Assembly: GCF_002896555.1 (NCBI RefSeq)
Contig: NZ_MNLH01000002.1
Location: 248,001 to 312,000 of the forward strand
Reading direction: 5' to 3'
From: Gardnerella coleohominis
Lineage (GTDB): Bacteria > Actinomycetota > Actinomycetes > Actinomycetales > Bifidobacteriaceae
DNA: 64,000 nt
The notes under the pieces: model-generated
The model's database searches: none
The model's input: the letters and a program-made list of their open reading frames with translations, nothing else
Told to the model about the DNA's origin: nothing
Shown here: piece after piece, positions 34,188 through 44,287 of the stretch
How the letters are laid out: the number at the start of each line of letters is the position of its first letter
How positions within the stretch are numbered: the first letter of the stretch is position 1
Position numbers and translations under genes: made by a program

Positions 34188-36998
34188 GTGGAGGGTCCCG
34201 AAATTAAGGCTGTAGAAGCCGTTATTGATAATGGTTCATTTGGAAAGCGTACGATGCGCTTTGAAACTGGTCGTCTCGCTCAGCAAGCGGACGGTGCTGT
34301 TGCCGCATATTTGGATGATGATTCCATGATTTTGTCTACGACGACTGCAGGATCTAGTCCAAAGGAAAATTACGACTTCTTCCCATTGACTGTTGATGTG
34401 GAAGAAAAAATGTATGCTGCTGGAAAGATTCCAGGATCTTTCTTCCGTCGTGAAGGCCGTCCTTCTAACGAAGCAACATTAGCATGCCGTATTATCGATC
34501 GCCCATTACGTCCATTGTTCCCACACACTTTGCGTAACGAAGTGCAAGTTGTTGAAACAATTTTGGCAATTAATCCAGATGATGCATACGATGTTATTGC
34601 TTTGAATGCTGCATCTGCATCTACTATGATTTCTGGATTGCCATTTGAAGGCCCAGTTTCCGGCGTTCGCTTGGCTTTGATTGATGGTCAGTGGGTTGCT
34701 TTCCCACGCTGGAGTGAGCGCGAGCGTGCAGTATTTGAGATTGTTGTTGCTGGTCGTGTTATTGAAAATGGCGATGTTGCTATTGCAATGATTGAAGCTG
34801 GCGCTGGCAAGAATGCTTGGAATTTGATCTACAATGAGGGTCAAACTAAGCCAGATGAGGAAGTTGTTGCTGGCGGTTTGGAAGCTGCAAAGCCGTTTAT
34901 TAAGGTTATTTGCGATGCTCAGAATGAGTTGAAGCGTATTGCAGCTAAAGAAACCAAGGAATTCCAGCTGTTCCCAGAGTATACTGACGAACTTTATGCC
35001 AGAATCGATGAGATTGCTCATGCTGATTTGAATGAGGCTCTTTCTATTGCTGAAAAGCTTCCTCGTCAAGATCGCATTGCTGAAATTAAGGAAGGCGTGC
35101 GTGCTGCAATCGCAGAAGAGTTTACTGATATGGACGATGAGGAGAAGGAAAAGGAGCTTGGTAACGCTTTCAAGGAGTTACAGCGCCAGATTGTTCGTCG
35201 TCGTATTTTAACGGAAGATTATCGTATTGATGGCCGCGGTTTGCGCGATATTCGTACGCTTTCTGCCGAGGTTGATATTGTTCCTCGCGTTCATGGTTCT
35301 GCGCTTTTCCAGCGTGGCGAGACTCAGATTTTGGGCGTAACTACTTTGAATATGCTTAAGATGGAACAGCAAGTGGATGCACTTTCTGGCCCACAAACTA
35401 AGCGTTATATGCACAATTACGAAATGCCTCCATATTCCACTGGTGAAACTGGTCGCGTTGGTTCTCCAAAGCGTCGTGAAATTGGTCACGGTGCTTTAGC
35501 TGAAAAGGCTTTGGTACCAGTTTTGCCAAGTCGCGAAGAGTTCCCATACGCTATTCGTCAGGTGTCTGAGGCTATTGGTTCCAATGGTTCAACTTCTATG
35601 GGTTCCGTTTGCGCTTCTACGCTTTCTTTGCTTGCAGCTGGTGTGCCTTTGAAGGCTCCTGTTGCTGGTATTGCTATGGGCTTGGTTTCTGGCGATGTCG
35701 ATGGAAAGCATATCTTCAAGACTTTGACCGATATTCTCGGTGCAGAAGATGCTTTCGGTGATATGGACTTCAAGGTTGCTGGTACTTCCGAGTTCATCAC
35801 TGCTTTGCAGCTTGATACTAAACTTGATGGCATTCCAGCTGATATTTTGGCTGCCGCTTTGCAGCAGGCTCACGAAGCTCGTTCAACGATTCTTGAAGTT
35901 ATTAACGAGTGCATTGATTGCCCAGCTGAGATGAGCCCATTTGCTCCACGCATTATCACAACCACAATTCCTGTAGATAAGATTGGTGAAGTTATTGGTC
36001 CTAAGGGCAAGATGATTAACCAAATTCAGGAAGAAACTGGTGCTGAAATTGCTATTGAAGATGACGGTACTGTTTACATTTCTTCTGAAGGTGGCGAAGC
36101 TGCAGAGAAGGCGAAGGAAATCATCGACTCTATTGCAAATCCTCGCGTACCAAAGGCTGGTGAAACTTTCACTGGTAAGGTTGTTAAGACTACAAGCTTT
36201 GGTGCTTTCGTAAACTTGACTCCAGGAACTGACGGTTTGCTTCATATTTCGCAGATTCGCAATTTAGCAAACGGTGAGCGTATTGACACTGTTGAAGACG
36301 TGCTGAAGGAAGGCGATAATGTTGAAGTTATCGTGCAAAGCGTAGATGAGCGCGGAAAGATTTCTTTGGCTATTCCAGGTTTTGAAGATCAAGAATCTTC
36401 AGCTCCTGCAGGCAGGGAAAATCGTACTCGTAACTCCCATGATGATCGCGATAGCAATGATCGCGGTGATTATCGTGCTCGTTCACGCCGTGATGATCGA
36501 GACAATCACGATCGTTCAGACCGCAATGATCACGCTGATCGTCCTCGTCGCCGCATGCGTGACGACCGTGATGATAGAGATCGTGTGAATCGCGACGACC
36601 GTTATGCTGATCGCGATGCTCGTTATGATGACCGCGGTAGCCGTCGCGATGATCGTCGTGATGATCGTCGTGCAGATCGTGCAGATCGCGACGATCGTTA
36701 CAATGACAGTGATTTTGACGATCGTCCTCGTCGCCGTATTCGCGATGATCGCGATGCTCGATATGATAATCGTGATGATCGTGACGTACGTGAATCTCGT
36801 GAATCGCGTGAATCGCGTGATGACCGTGATGATCGCGGTAGCCGTCGCGATTCAGAAAATCGTCGCGCATCTGATCGAAATCCACGTTATGCAGCAGATG
36901 ATGATCACTATGATGAATATCGTTCAGCTCGTGATGAACGTGCAGAACGTCCTCGTCGCCGCGTGCGCCGCGATTTTGATCCATTCGAGGAGAATTAA
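34188..36998 (+). CDS. pnp: Polyribonucleotide nucleotidyltransferase (PNPase)
   Basis: 936 residues from GTG 34188 with AAAGGAGGAA upstream. Two RNase PH-like halves are visible (about residues 1-250 and 330-600; the second has [19 protein letters not shown] and [24 protein letters not shown]). KH ([18 protein letters not shown]) and S1 ([15 protein letters not shown]) domains follow (about 600-735). It degrades RNA by phosphorolysis. The C-terminal 195 residues are an unusual Arg/Asp-rich disordered tail with many DDRD, RPRRR and SRRDDRR units, probably RNA-binding or scaffolding; the tail is longer than in most PNPases. Confidence 0.97.
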   Translation: MEGPEIKAVEAVIDNGSFGKRTMRFETGRLAQQADGAVAAYLDDDSMILSTTTAGSSPKENYDFFPLTVDVEEKMYAAGKIPGSFFRREGRPSNEATLACRIIDRPLRPLFPHTLRNEVQVVETILAINPDDAYDVIALNAASASTMISGLPFEGPVSGVRLALIDGQWVAFPRWSERERAVFEIVVAGRVIENGDVAIAMIEAGAGKNAWNLIYNEGQTKPDEEVVAGGLEAAKPFIKVICDAQNELKRIAAKETKEFQLFPEYTDELYARIDEIAHADLNEALSIAEKLPRQDRIAEIKEGVRAAIAEEFTDMDDEEKEKELGNAFKELQRQIVRRRILTEDYRIDGRGLRDIRTLSAEVDIVPRVHGSALFQRGETQILGVTTLNMLKMEQQVDALSGPQTKRYMHNYEMPPYSTGETGRVGSPKRREIGHGALAEKALVPVLPSREEFPYAIRQVSEAIGSNGSTSMGSVCASTLSLLAAGVPLKAPVAGIAMGLVSGDVDGKHIFKTLTDILGAEDAFGDMDFKVAGTSEFITALQLDTKLDGIPADILAAALQQAHEARSTILEVINECIDCPAEMSPFAPRIITTTIPVDKIGEVIGPKGKMINQIQEETGAEIAIEDDGTVYISSEGGEAAEKAKEIIDSIANPRVPKAGETFTGKVVKTTSFGAFVNLTPGTDGLLHISQIRNLANGERIDTVEDVLKEGDNVEVIVQSVDERGKISLAIPGFEDQESSAPAGRENRTRNSHDDRDSNDRGDYRARSRRDDRDNHDRSDRNDHADRPRRRMRDDRDDRDRVNRDDRYADRDARYDDRGSRRDDRRDDRRADRADRDDRYNDSDFDDRPRRRIRDDRDARYDNRDDRDVRESRESRESRDDRDDRGSRRDSENRRASDRNPRYAADDDHYDEYRSARDERAERPRRRVRRDFDPFEEN

Positions 36999-37059
36999 TC
37001 GCGCAAATAGTATTAAAGCAAAATTATTGCTAGATACTAACTAAAAATGAATATTTGTA

Positions 37060-37098
37060 GAAATGCCTTCAAATTGCGTCTGCTTTTGAGGGCATTTC
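37060..37098 (+). terminator. Terminator-like hairpin after pnp
   Basis: GAAATGCC-T-TCAAA pairs with TTTGAGGGCATTTC. The following T-run is short, so termination efficiency is uncertain. Confidence 0.55.
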
Positions 37099-37253
37099 TC
37101 ATAAACATCAATTAGCAAAGCCTAATTAGCATATTAGTCATTCTAATTAGCAAGATGCGTCTGAAGCATATATTATGCAATCTCTGCAATGAACTAGTAT
37201 GAAAGCATATATAAAAACAGGAAAAGTTTATACTACCAGCGTAGGGGTGAAAT

Positions 37254-38117
37254 ATGGTTATGCATCGCGCATTAGGTTCGTTTGATACAACTGCTATTGG
37301 TTTTGGCGAAATGCCGTTAACAATAGAAAATAATCTTGGCCATGATATGGGAATTGAAACAATTCACGCGGCTCTTGATGCAGGTTGTACGCATATTGAC
37401 ACAGCTTGGGCATATTACTGCTCTGGTGGCGAGGAACAAACTGGCGAAAAGCTTGTTCGTGAGGCTTTAGAAAGCTGGAAAGGCGACAAATCTTCTATTC
37501 TGGTTGCTACTAAAGTCGGTCACTTCCGTAACTTTACTGACGGACGACCAACATGGGGTAAAGATGGCAAGCCAGAGCATTTGATTGCGCATGCCAAAGA
37601 GTCTGCAATGGCTTTAGGTGTTGACACTATTGACTTGCTTTACTTCCACAGGCCAGATCCAGAAGTTCCATACAATGAGTCTATTGAAGCAATGCAACAG
37701 TTGCTTGACGAAGGTGTGTCTCGAGAAATCGGTATTTCTAACGCTTCTGTAGAGCAGATTGATATTGCTCGCAATATTTTAGGAGAAAAGTTAGTAGCAG
37801 TACAAAATCAATATTCTCCAGTTCATTTAGAGAATGAAGATACCTTGCAATATTGCGAAAAGCTCGGAATTGCTTTTGTTTGCTGGAGTCCTCTTGGTGG
37901 ATTCCGTCATCCTTATGACGAGCATCTTTTTGATCCATTCCGCAAAGTTGCAGAAAATCATGGCGTAAGCTATCAGCAAGTAGTTTTGGCTTGGGAGCTA
38001 GCTAAAGGCGATCACATATTCGTAATTCCTGGAGCTCACAGACCGGCTACAATTTTAGATAGTTTGAAAGCTTCCGATTTGCAATTAAGCAATGAAGAAT
38101 TGGCTTATTTAGGCTGA
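37254..38117 (+). CDS. Aldo/keto reductase
   Basis: 287 residues, ATG 37254 with GGGGTGAA upstream. AKR blocks: GFGEMPLT at the N-terminus, DAGCTHIDTAWAYYCSGGEE (catalytic Asp and Tyr), ATKVGHF (catalytic Lys), DLLYFHRPDP (catalytic His), REIGISNASVEQI, and CWSPLGGFRHP. It is an NADPH-dependent oxidoreductase of the TIM-barrel class; the physiological substrate is unknown. The YfiH-type gene starts 14 bp after the stop, then the Pcp-like gene 12 bp further, so the three form an operon. Confidence 0.9.
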   Translation: MVMHRALGSFDTTAIGFGEMPLTIENNLGHDMGIETIHAALDAGCTHIDTAWAYYCSGGEEQTGEKLVREALESWKGDKSSILVATKVGHFRNFTDGRPTWGKDGKPEHLIAHAKESAMALGVDTIDLLYFHRPDPEVPYNESIEAMQQLLDEGVSREIGISNASVEQIDIARNILGEKLVAVQNQYSPVHLENEDTLQYCEKLGIAFVCWSPLGGFRHPYDEHLFDPFRKVAENHGVSYQQVVLAWELAKGDHIFVIPGAHRPATILDSLKASDLQLSNEELAYLG

Positions 38118-38131
38118 AAGAAAACAATAAA

Positions 38132-39097
38132 ATGCAAGAAACAAGCGTAACTGGTATGCCATTGCCTCACGAAGATGAGGATGGTGCACCAATTCCTGTG
38201 ACTATTCCGGTGGCGTTAGGAACTCGCACTCGTGCAGTTTTTACTACTAGATTGGGTGGGATTTCTGAAGGATTATTTGCTTCACTTAATTTAGGTGGTC
38301 GCGCAGGAGATAATTCAGAAGCTGTAGCGAGCAATCGCGCAGCTTTACAGAAAGCTTTGCAAGCCGATTTGTCGCTTGTTGCTCAAGTTCATGGCAGAGA
38401 AGTATTTGACGCAGATAGTGTAGTAGATTCATGGAATACTTCTTACGGCTTTGATGCAACAGGTTTTGCGGATTCGCAATTTAGAATTGAAGCGGATGCG
38501 CAAGTTTCAACTGCGTGCTCTCTCGCTTTGGGCATGTTTGCTGCTGATTGTTTGCCAGTTTTACTTGCGGACGACGAAGCTGGAGTAATCGCTGCAGCGC
38601 ATTGTGGGCGAAAAGGATTGATGGCTGGTGTGCTTGATTCTGCCATCGAAGCAATGTGCGAAAAGGGAGCTGAGCGTTCTCGCATAACAGCAGTGCTTGG
38701 CCCATGTATTTGTGGAGATTGCTACGAAGTTGGTGAGAGTATTGCTCGCGATTTTGAAAAACGTTATCCACAAACTGTAACACAAACGCGTTTCGGTGGA
38801 ATCGGTATTGATATTGCTGAAGCTGCTCGCATTGATTTAGCGCTCGCAGGAGTAGCGAATATTGTTGAAGCTTTGCCGCGAGTTACAGCTGCAACGCAAT
38901 ATTTATCTGAAGATGAGGAATTGCGCACGATTTGCGGAGTAGATGGTGAAGGCGAGTCCTTAGCTGCACGATTGCAGGATTTGCATAATCCTATTTGTAC
39001 TTTGGAAAATCCACTCTGGTATTCTCATCGCCGTGCTAGTTTGGCTGGAAAATCGCATGAAGGAAGATTGCTTGCTCTTATAATCAAGGACAAGTAG
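38132..39097 (+). CDS. YfiH/PgeF-type purine nucleoside phosphorylase (laccase-domain protein)
   Basis: 321 residues. Family blocks TTRLGGISEGLFASLNLGG, LVAQVHGREVF, FAADCLPVLLAD, AAHCGRKGLMAGV and LGPCICGDCYEVGESI are clear; His and Cys residues in QVHG, ADC and AHCG form the Zn/active site. Family members were first called multicopper polyphenol oxidases but act on purine nucleosides and in peptidoglycan editing; the role here is not settled by sequence. It is about 60 residues longer than E. coli YfiH owing to an N-terminal extension and insertions. Second gene of a three-gene operon. Confidence 0.88.
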   Translation: MQETSVTGMPLPHEDEDGAPIPVTIPVALGTRTRAVFTTRLGGISEGLFASLNLGGRAGDNSEAVASNRAALQKALQADLSLVAQVHGREVFDADSVVDSWNTSYGFDATGFADSQFRIEADAQVSTACSLALGMFAADCLPVLLADDEAGVIAAAHCGRKGLMAGVLDSAIEAMCEKGAERSRITAVLGPCICGDCYEVGESIARDFEKRYPQTVTQTRFGGIGIDIAEAARIDLALAGVANIVEALPRVTAATQYLSEDEELRTICGVDGEGESLAARLQDLHNPICTLENPLWYSHRRASLAGKSHEGRLLALIIKDK

Positions 39098-39109
39098 AAA
39101 GATATTGTT

Positions 39110-39781
39110 ATGCATCAAATCAACATAGTTATCTCAGGGTTTGGTCCATATTCAGATCTTGATATAAATCCTTCTTATGAAGTTCCACGCGCGCTGTCAC
39201 TTATGCAAAGCGATCAGTTTTCTTTACCAAAAGACACAACTATTAAAGTCACATCCGTGATGCTACCTATTAGTTTTGCTAATTCTTGGCCAGAACTATT
39301 AGAAATAGTCGAACGTGAAAATGCGAATATAGTAATATCAACTGGTGTTAAGCATGCTGCTCGTGGAGTGCAACTAGAGCGTTGTGCTACGAATATGATG
39401 GATGCTAAAAAGCCTGATGTTGATAATCGTAGACCTCAGCGAATGCCTATTGTAGAGGATGGCCCTGCGGCTTATTGGACTCGTTTGCCATTGCGTATGA
39501 TTTTAAATGATTTTGCGCATGAAGGTATTGCTTCAACTTTAAGCTCAGATGCTGGAACGTATGTTTGCAATTCGCTTTTTTACAGATTATTACATTGGTC
39601 TGCTAGTAAAACGGATAGGCGATTATTGGCTGGTTTTGTGAGTTTTCCGCCTGTTGTTGAATCTCACGATGCTCGTCATGGTTTGCCTTTGGATATGCAA
39701 ATTAAAGCTGGTCAAGATATTGTAAGTGAAGCTGTGAAGTACTATCTTAAGCCTTCATCTTCGGATATTTTATTTGAGTAG
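39110..39781 (+). CDS. pcp: Pyroglutamyl-peptidase I-like protein with altered active site
   Basis: 223 residues, the normal size. FGPYSDLDINPS (N-terminal signature), LERCATNMMDA (catalytic Glu), GGPAAYWT-like DGPAAYWTRLPL, and SDAGTYVCNSLFY (catalytic Cys) identify peptidase family C15, which removes N-terminal pyroglutamate. The third catalytic residue, His in the family GFIHxP block, appears as Ser (AGFVSFPPVVESHD). Two other His residues follow within ten positions, so rescue by a neighbour is possible. Cytoplasmic. It is the last gene of the aldo/keto reductase operon. Confidence 0.8.
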   Translation: MHQINIVISGFGPYSDLDINPSYEVPRALSLMQSDQFSLPKDTTIKVTSVMLPISFANSWPELLEIVERENANIVISTGVKHAARGVQLERCATNMMDAKKPDVDNRRPQRMPIVEDGPAAYWTRLPLRMILNDFAHEGIASTLSSDAGTYVCNSLFYRLLHWSASKTDRRLLAGFVSFPPVVESHDARHGLPLDMQIKAGQDIVSEAVKYYLKPSSSDILFE

Positions 39782-39945
39782 ATTTTATTCTTATATCCTA
39801 TTTTTATATTTTGTATTTATTTATTGTGTGAGCTTCGCAAAAACGTGCGCAACACCCGAGTGTTTTGCTTACGTAAGTGATAGCGTTAATGCTGGTATTC
39901 GCATGCAGATTGTCTGCTTTGTATGCTGTTGGTGAAAGGAACGCC

Positions 39946-41415
39946 ATGGTGGATCGATTCTCAGTCGGATTAAGAGGATACGACAAAGAAGAAGTAAATA
40001 AAGCTATAGCAAACTATGAGCGTACTGTAGCGCGTTTACGAGAACAAGTACGTTCTAGTGATGAATCTATTTTGCAGCTTCAAGCTCAATTGCAAGAAGA
40101 AAAAAATAACGTAAAACGAGCTAAAAGTGGTACTACTTTTGCGTCTTTAGGTGCTAATGCTCAACAGTTACTTGCTTCTGCAGAGCAAACTAGCGCTCAA
40201 TTATTAGAGCGCGCCAAACAAGATGCTGCTTCGATTAAAAAAACTGCTCGTGCTCAAGCTGGAACTTTGCTTAATAATGCAAAGTTGGATGCTGAACATT
40301 TGTTGCAGGAAGCGCAAACTAAGGCTGATACAATGCTTTCGAATGCAAGTAAACAGTCTGAGCAAATGATGAATGCTGCGCAAGAAGATTCAGATCGACT
40401 TCGTTCTTCAGCTCAGCGTGATGTTAAGGCTTTGCGTGATTCAACTACATTGGAATTAAATAATGCTAGAGAAGAACACAATAAGAAGATGGCGTCTGAA
40501 TTAGCTCAGCAGGAGCGAAATATTGCTGATATGAAGGCGGAAGCTTCTAAAGCAATAGCTGAGCAACGTTCTACGGCTAATGATGAGATTGCTCATGCTA
40601 AAGCTGAAACGAACGATCAGATTGAAACAGCTTTGGCTGATGCGAATAAAAAGTTGGCTGATATGCGCGAGCGTGCTTCGAAAATGATGGCAGAAGCACA
40701 GCGTAAGGCAGGCGAAATTACTGATGCTGCTAGCGCTAAGGCTCAAGAGATTGCTGATGCTGCACAAGTTGAGCGCACTAAGACTTTAAGTCAGGTGAGT
40801 GCGGAAGTTGAGAAGATTCGTGCGGATATTGCTCAGCAACAGGAAGATGCGACTAAGAAAGTTGACGCTTTGCTTGCTGGCTTGAAGGATCGCGAAAAGG
40901 CTTCTCAGGAAGAAGCTGAAGCGCTGATTGCTCGTGCAAAGGGAATTCATCAAGATGCGGATGATTATGCTGCTCAAACGCATAAATCAGCTGATGAGCA
41001 AGCTGCTCAAATTGTTAGAAAAGCTATGAAAGAAGCTACTGAGCAGGTTGAAGAGCGTAGGGCTGCAGCTCAGCAAGAATTAGATGGTATGACTGCTAGG
41101 TTGAATCAGTTGCAGCATAGAGAAGCAACTATTACTCAGCGAGTTACTGAATTGCGTTCGCTTTTTACAAACGCATTTGCAGGATTTGATTTTGGTGATG
41201 ATAAGCAGCAGGGTTCCAATAGTATGTCTGCTGATTTAAATGATGATGTGGATGAATCAGATATTGATAATCTCAGCGGTGCTGATGCTAGCGATAATAA
41301 TGTGTCTGCTATATCTGATAACTCTGATGATAGCCAAAATGATGATTCTAAACGTGTTCAGCGCGAGGCTCAGCGTGAAATTCAAGATGCTCTTGCTGAA
41401 TCTGAAGAATCGTGA
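39946..41415 (+). CDS. DivIVA-like coiled-coil protein
   Basis: 489 residues from ATG 39946 with GAAAGGA upstream. FSVGLRGYDKEEVNKAIANYERTVARLREQV resembles the N-terminal membrane-curvature domain and first coiled coil of DivIVA/Wag31-type proteins. Nearly all of residues 30-420 is Ala/Glu/Gln/Lys-rich coiled coil, followed by an acidic Asp/Ser/Asn tail. In actinobacteria such proteins organise polar growth and septation at the membrane. Named cell-division function is inferred from this domain. No transmembrane segment. The upstream in-frame open reading from 39877 has no ribosome site and is not included. Confidence 0.75.
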   Translation: MVDRFSVGLRGYDKEEVNKAIANYERTVARLREQVRSSDESILQLQAQLQEEKNNVKRAKSGTTFASLGANAQQLLASAEQTSAQLLERAKQDAASIKKTARAQAGTLLNNAKLDAEHLLQEAQTKADTMLSNASKQSEQMMNAAQEDSDRLRSSAQRDVKALRDSTTLELNNAREEHNKKMASELAQQERNIADMKAEASKAIAEQRSTANDEIAHAKAETNDQIETALADANKKLADMRERASKMMAEAQRKAGEITDAASAKAQEIADAAQVERTKTLSQVSAEVEKIRADIAQQQEDATKKVDALLAGLKDREKASQEEAEALIARAKGIHQDADDYAAQTHKSADEQAAQIVRKAMKEATEQVEERRAAAQQELDGMTARLNQLQHREATITQRVTELRSLFTNAFAGFDFGDDKQQGSNSMSADLNDDVDESDIDNLSGADASDNNVSAISDNSDDSQNDDSKRVQREAQREIQDALAESEES

Positions 41416-41499
41416 CGCTAGGTTATTGAAATATATAAGATTGTAAGAATTAAGAATTGTAGTGAATTTACAAATATAGGAAATTAGAAAGGTTGAAAA

Positions 41500-42834
41500 G
41501 TGGCTGAGATTTCTGCTTTAACTACAGAGGCATTGCAAGGTTTGCGAGATGATTTTGATGCAAATCCTTTGAATCGTTTGGCTATGAATGGTGTGACTGC
41601 AGCTGGTATTGATAAGGTTGCTAAGAATTATGATCGTGCGCGTTTACTTCAGCGCCGTTTTTCAACGATTGTAGACAATGGCGACGCAAGACATCAGGAT
41701 CATTCTGGCAGATGCTGGTTATTTAGCTCATTGAATGTTGCTCGATTCGTGGCTAAAAAAGCTTTGAAAGTTAAGGATTTTGAGTTTTCTCAGAATTATG
41801 CCATGTATTATGACAAGCTTGAGCGAGTTAATTATTTCTTGAAAGATGTTGCTGATCTTGTTCGTTCTGGTGAGCCTTCTGATTCTCGTTTAGTGCAGCA
41901 TTTGCTTAGTGATGTTATGGGTGACGGCGGCCAGTGGACTATGGCTATGAACGTCTATAAGAAGTATGGTGCTGTTCCAAAGGATTTATATCCAGAAACT
42001 GAGTCTTCTAAAGACACTGGTGATATGAATACTCAGCTTAAAAAGCTTTTGCATACAGCTGTTGCTCATATGTATGCTAATGCTGCTGATATTGATGATA
42101 TTGTTTCTGAAACTACGGCTGCAGGTCATAGGATCTTAACTATTCACTTGGGTGAGCCTCCAAAAAGCTTCGATTGGGAGTGGACGGATGAAGACGGAAA
42201 ATTCCATCGCGACGGAGAGATTACGCCAGTTGAGTTTTGGAAGAAGTACGTTACTGCTGGCTTAGAAGATTATGTTTGCTTGGTAGATGATCCTCGCGCT
42301 GAGCATCCTAAGGGCAAGAAGATTGCTATTGAGCACTTGGGTAATGTTGCTGGTGGAGATGCCACGGAATATTTGAACGTGCCAAACCAGTTTATGAAGG
42401 ATTGCGTGCGTAAGGTTCTTGTTGAGCAGGGCATTCCTGTGTGGTTCGGCGCTGATTGCCATCCTATGATGGATCGCGATAATGGCGCTTGGGCTACTGA
42501 TTTGTTCGAGTATGATCGCGTTTATGGCGTTGATTTTGACTTGAATAAGGAGCAGCGCGTACGTTTTGCTGATTCGGCTATGAATCACGCTATGGCTTTT
42601 GCTGGTGTGGATGTTGCTGATGATGGAACTACTACTCGTCGTTGGCGCGTGGAGAACTCTTGGGGAGCGGACATTGCGGACAAGGGTTACTTTACGATGA
42701 GTGACGATTGGTTCACTGAATACGTGTATGAAGTTGCAGTTCCGAAGAATTTGCTTCCAGAAGAATATCGCAAAGCACTAGAAGAACCAGCAATTGTATT
42801 ACCGGCGTGGGACCCAATGGGAGCTTTGGCCTAG
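41500..42834 (+). CDS. pepC: Aminopeptidase C (bleomycin hydrolase family)
   Basis: 444 residues from GTG 41500 with AGAAAGG upstream. Papain-fold cysteine peptidase of family C1B: QDHSGRCWLFSSLN carries the catalytic Cys and oxyanion Gln (about residues 66-76); SAMNHAMAFAGVD carries the His; WRVENSWGAD carries the Asn. It trims N-terminal amino acids from peptides in the cytoplasm, typically as a hexamer. The length matches the family. It ends in a stop codon that overlaps the first arm of an inverted repeat. Together with the binding protein at 1816 it suits a peptide-using lifestyle. Confidence 0.95.
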   Translation: MAEISALTTEALQGLRDDFDANPLNRLAMNGVTAAGIDKVAKNYDRARLLQRRFSTIVDNGDARHQDHSGRCWLFSSLNVARFVAKKALKVKDFEFSQNYAMYYDKLERVNYFLKDVADLVRSGEPSDSRLVQHLLSDVMGDGGQWTMAMNVYKKYGAVPKDLYPETESSKDTGDMNTQLKKLLHTAVAHMYANAADIDDIVSETTAAGHRILTIHLGEPPKSFDWEWTDEDGKFHRDGEITPVEFWKKYVTAGLEDYVCLVDDPRAEHPKGKKIAIEHLGNVAGGDATEYLNVPNQFMKDCVRKVLVEQGIPVWFGADCHPMMDRDNGAWATDLFEYDRVYGVDFDLNKEQRVRFADSAMNHAMAFAGVDVADDGTTTRRWRVENSWGADIADKGYFTMSDDWFTEYVYEVAVPKNLLPEEYRKALEEPAIVLPAWDPMGALA

Positions 42835-42970
42835 GCTAATTTCACTAGGAAATTAGCCTACCTCAAAGCGCCGAGCCGCTTAGTGCAGAAGCACAGTGTG
42901 CTTCTGCTGCGGCGAGGGTATTCGCGCGCTTAGACCGCGCGAATGCAGTGGCTTAGCTAAGCGCGGCGGT
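42833..42970. repeat. Cluster of palindromes between pepC and DAHP synthase
   Basis: Three inverted repeats in 112 bp: 42833-42859 (AGGCTAATTTC/GAAATTAGCCT), 42885-42907 (GCAGAAGCACA/TGTGCTTCTGC around one base) and 42920-42944 (ATTCGCGCG/CGCGCGAAT), followed by GCTTAGCTAAGC. The stretch is GC-richer than its flanks and has no T-run. Confidence 0.8.
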
Positions 42971-42999
42971 GCGCGTTTTGTTTTATAGGATGGTGACAA

Positions 43000-44181
43000 A
43001 TGGAATCTACAGCTGAACAGTGTGCTTCAAGCGTGGTTAAAAAAGCTGTTGAAAATGGTCAAAATCCGCTTAATTCTGCGAAATTCCAGCGCTGGGAGGA
43101 TCAGGTTGGTGTGGATCGCATTATTAACCGCCGCGTGCTTGAGCTTGAGCCGCTTCCAACTCCTGCTCAGGTGCTTGGTGAGTTGCCGTTGTCGCCGTAT
43201 GCGCAGGATATTGTTGCTGAGTCGCGTGATGAGATTCGCGGCTGTTTGAATGGCGACGACGATCGCCTTCTTGTTATTGTTGGCCCGTGTTCTGTGCATG
43301 ATCCTAAGGCTGCTCTTGATTATGCGAATCGTTTGGCTAAGTTGCGTTCGGAGCTCGAAGATGAGCTTCTTATTGTTATGCGCGTGTATTTTGAAAAACC
43401 GCGTACAGCTCTTGGATGGAAGGGTTTGATTAACGACCCGGATATTGATGGAACGCATGATATTCATAAGGGTTTGTTGCTTGCGCGTAAGACTTTGCTT
43501 GGTGTTTTGGATGCTGGTTTGGCTGCTGCTACTGAGTTTTTGGAGCCGACTAGTCCTCAGTTTATTGCGGATGCTGTGAGTTGGGGTGCGATTGGTGCGC
43601 GTAATACCGAGTCTCAGATTCATCGTCAGCTTGCTAGTGGTCTTTCTATGCCGGTTGGTTTTAAGAATGCTACGGATGGTTCTGTTTATGCTGCTGTGAA
43701 TGGCTGCTTGGCTGCGAGCCAGCATCATACGTTCTTTGGTATTGATCATCTTGGTCGCGCTTGTGCTGTGCAGACTCTTGGTAACCCGGATTGCCACGTG
43801 GTTTTGCGCGGTTCTAGTAAGGGCCCTAATTATGATGCTGCGTCGGTTGCTTCTGCTGTGGCTTCGATTCGTTTGCGCTTGGGTACTGGTTGCATGGCTT
43901 CGCACGGCGTGGTTGTGGATTGCTCGCATGGTAATTCTGGCAAGGATGAGCGTCGCCAAATTGAGGTTGTGCGTGAGATTGCGGATCGTTTGGCTGCTGG
44001 CGAGCAGGGTATTAAAGGCGTTATGATGGAGAGCTTCTTGCAGGGTGGTAATCAAGATCCTGCTCCTCTTGGCGAGCTTGAATACGGCAAGTCTATTACT
44101 GATCGTTGTATTTCTTGGGAAGATACGGCCGATTTGCTAAGAACTTTAGCTAAATCTGTTGCAACACGCCGTAGAGATTAG
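43000..44181 (+). CDS. aroG: 3-deoxy-7-phosphoheptulonate synthase (DAHP synthase, class I)
   Basis: 393 residues; ATG 43000 with AGGATG upstream. It condenses PEP and erythrose 4-phosphate, the first step of the shikimate pathway. Blocks: LVIVGPCSVHDPKAALDYA, MRVYFEKPRTALGWKGLIND, EFLEPTSPQF, GARNTESQIHRQLASGLSMP, LRGSSKGPNYD and VVDCSHGNSGKD, all typical of AroF/AroG/AroH enzymes. The gene is somewhat GC-richer than neighbours and has a long open frame on the other strand (a codon-bias shadow). The type of aromatic feedback control cannot be told from this reading. Confidence 0.95.
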   Translation: MESTAEQCASSVVKKAVENGQNPLNSAKFQRWEDQVGVDRIINRRVLELEPLPTPAQVLGELPLSPYAQDIVAESRDEIRGCLNGDDDRLLVIVGPCSVHDPKAALDYANRLAKLRSELEDELLIVMRVYFEKPRTALGWKGLINDPDIDGTHDIHKGLLLARKTLLGVLDAGLAAATEFLEPTSPQFIADAVSWGAIGARNTESQIHRQLASGLSMPVGFKNATDGSVYAAVNGCLAASQHHTFFGIDHLGRACAVQTLGNPDCHVVLRGSSKGPNYDAASVASAVASIRLRLGTGCMASHGVVVDCSHGNSGKDERRQIEVVREIADRLAAGEQGIKGVMMESFLQGGNQDPAPLGELEYGKSITDRCISWEDTADLLRTLAKSVATRRRD

Positions 44182-44287
44182 AGATTGTAGTAAGATAATC
44201 TCAATTTACTTCTGCTAGGCTTATATTTCTTACTGTATTTGCCGTCTATTTTTGCACTATATTTTGCGTACAAGGGAGTGTGTTGAA

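Noticed and set aside
36370-36984. 204-codon His/Asp-rich frame opposite the pnp tail
   Set aside because: It is the reverse reading of the Arg/Asp repeats; no ribosome site or family resemblance.
43027-44055. 342-codon open frame on the minus strand
   Set aside because: It lies inside the DAHP synthase gene, has no ribosome site, and its protein (rich in Thr/Asn/Arg) looks like a codon-bias shadow.
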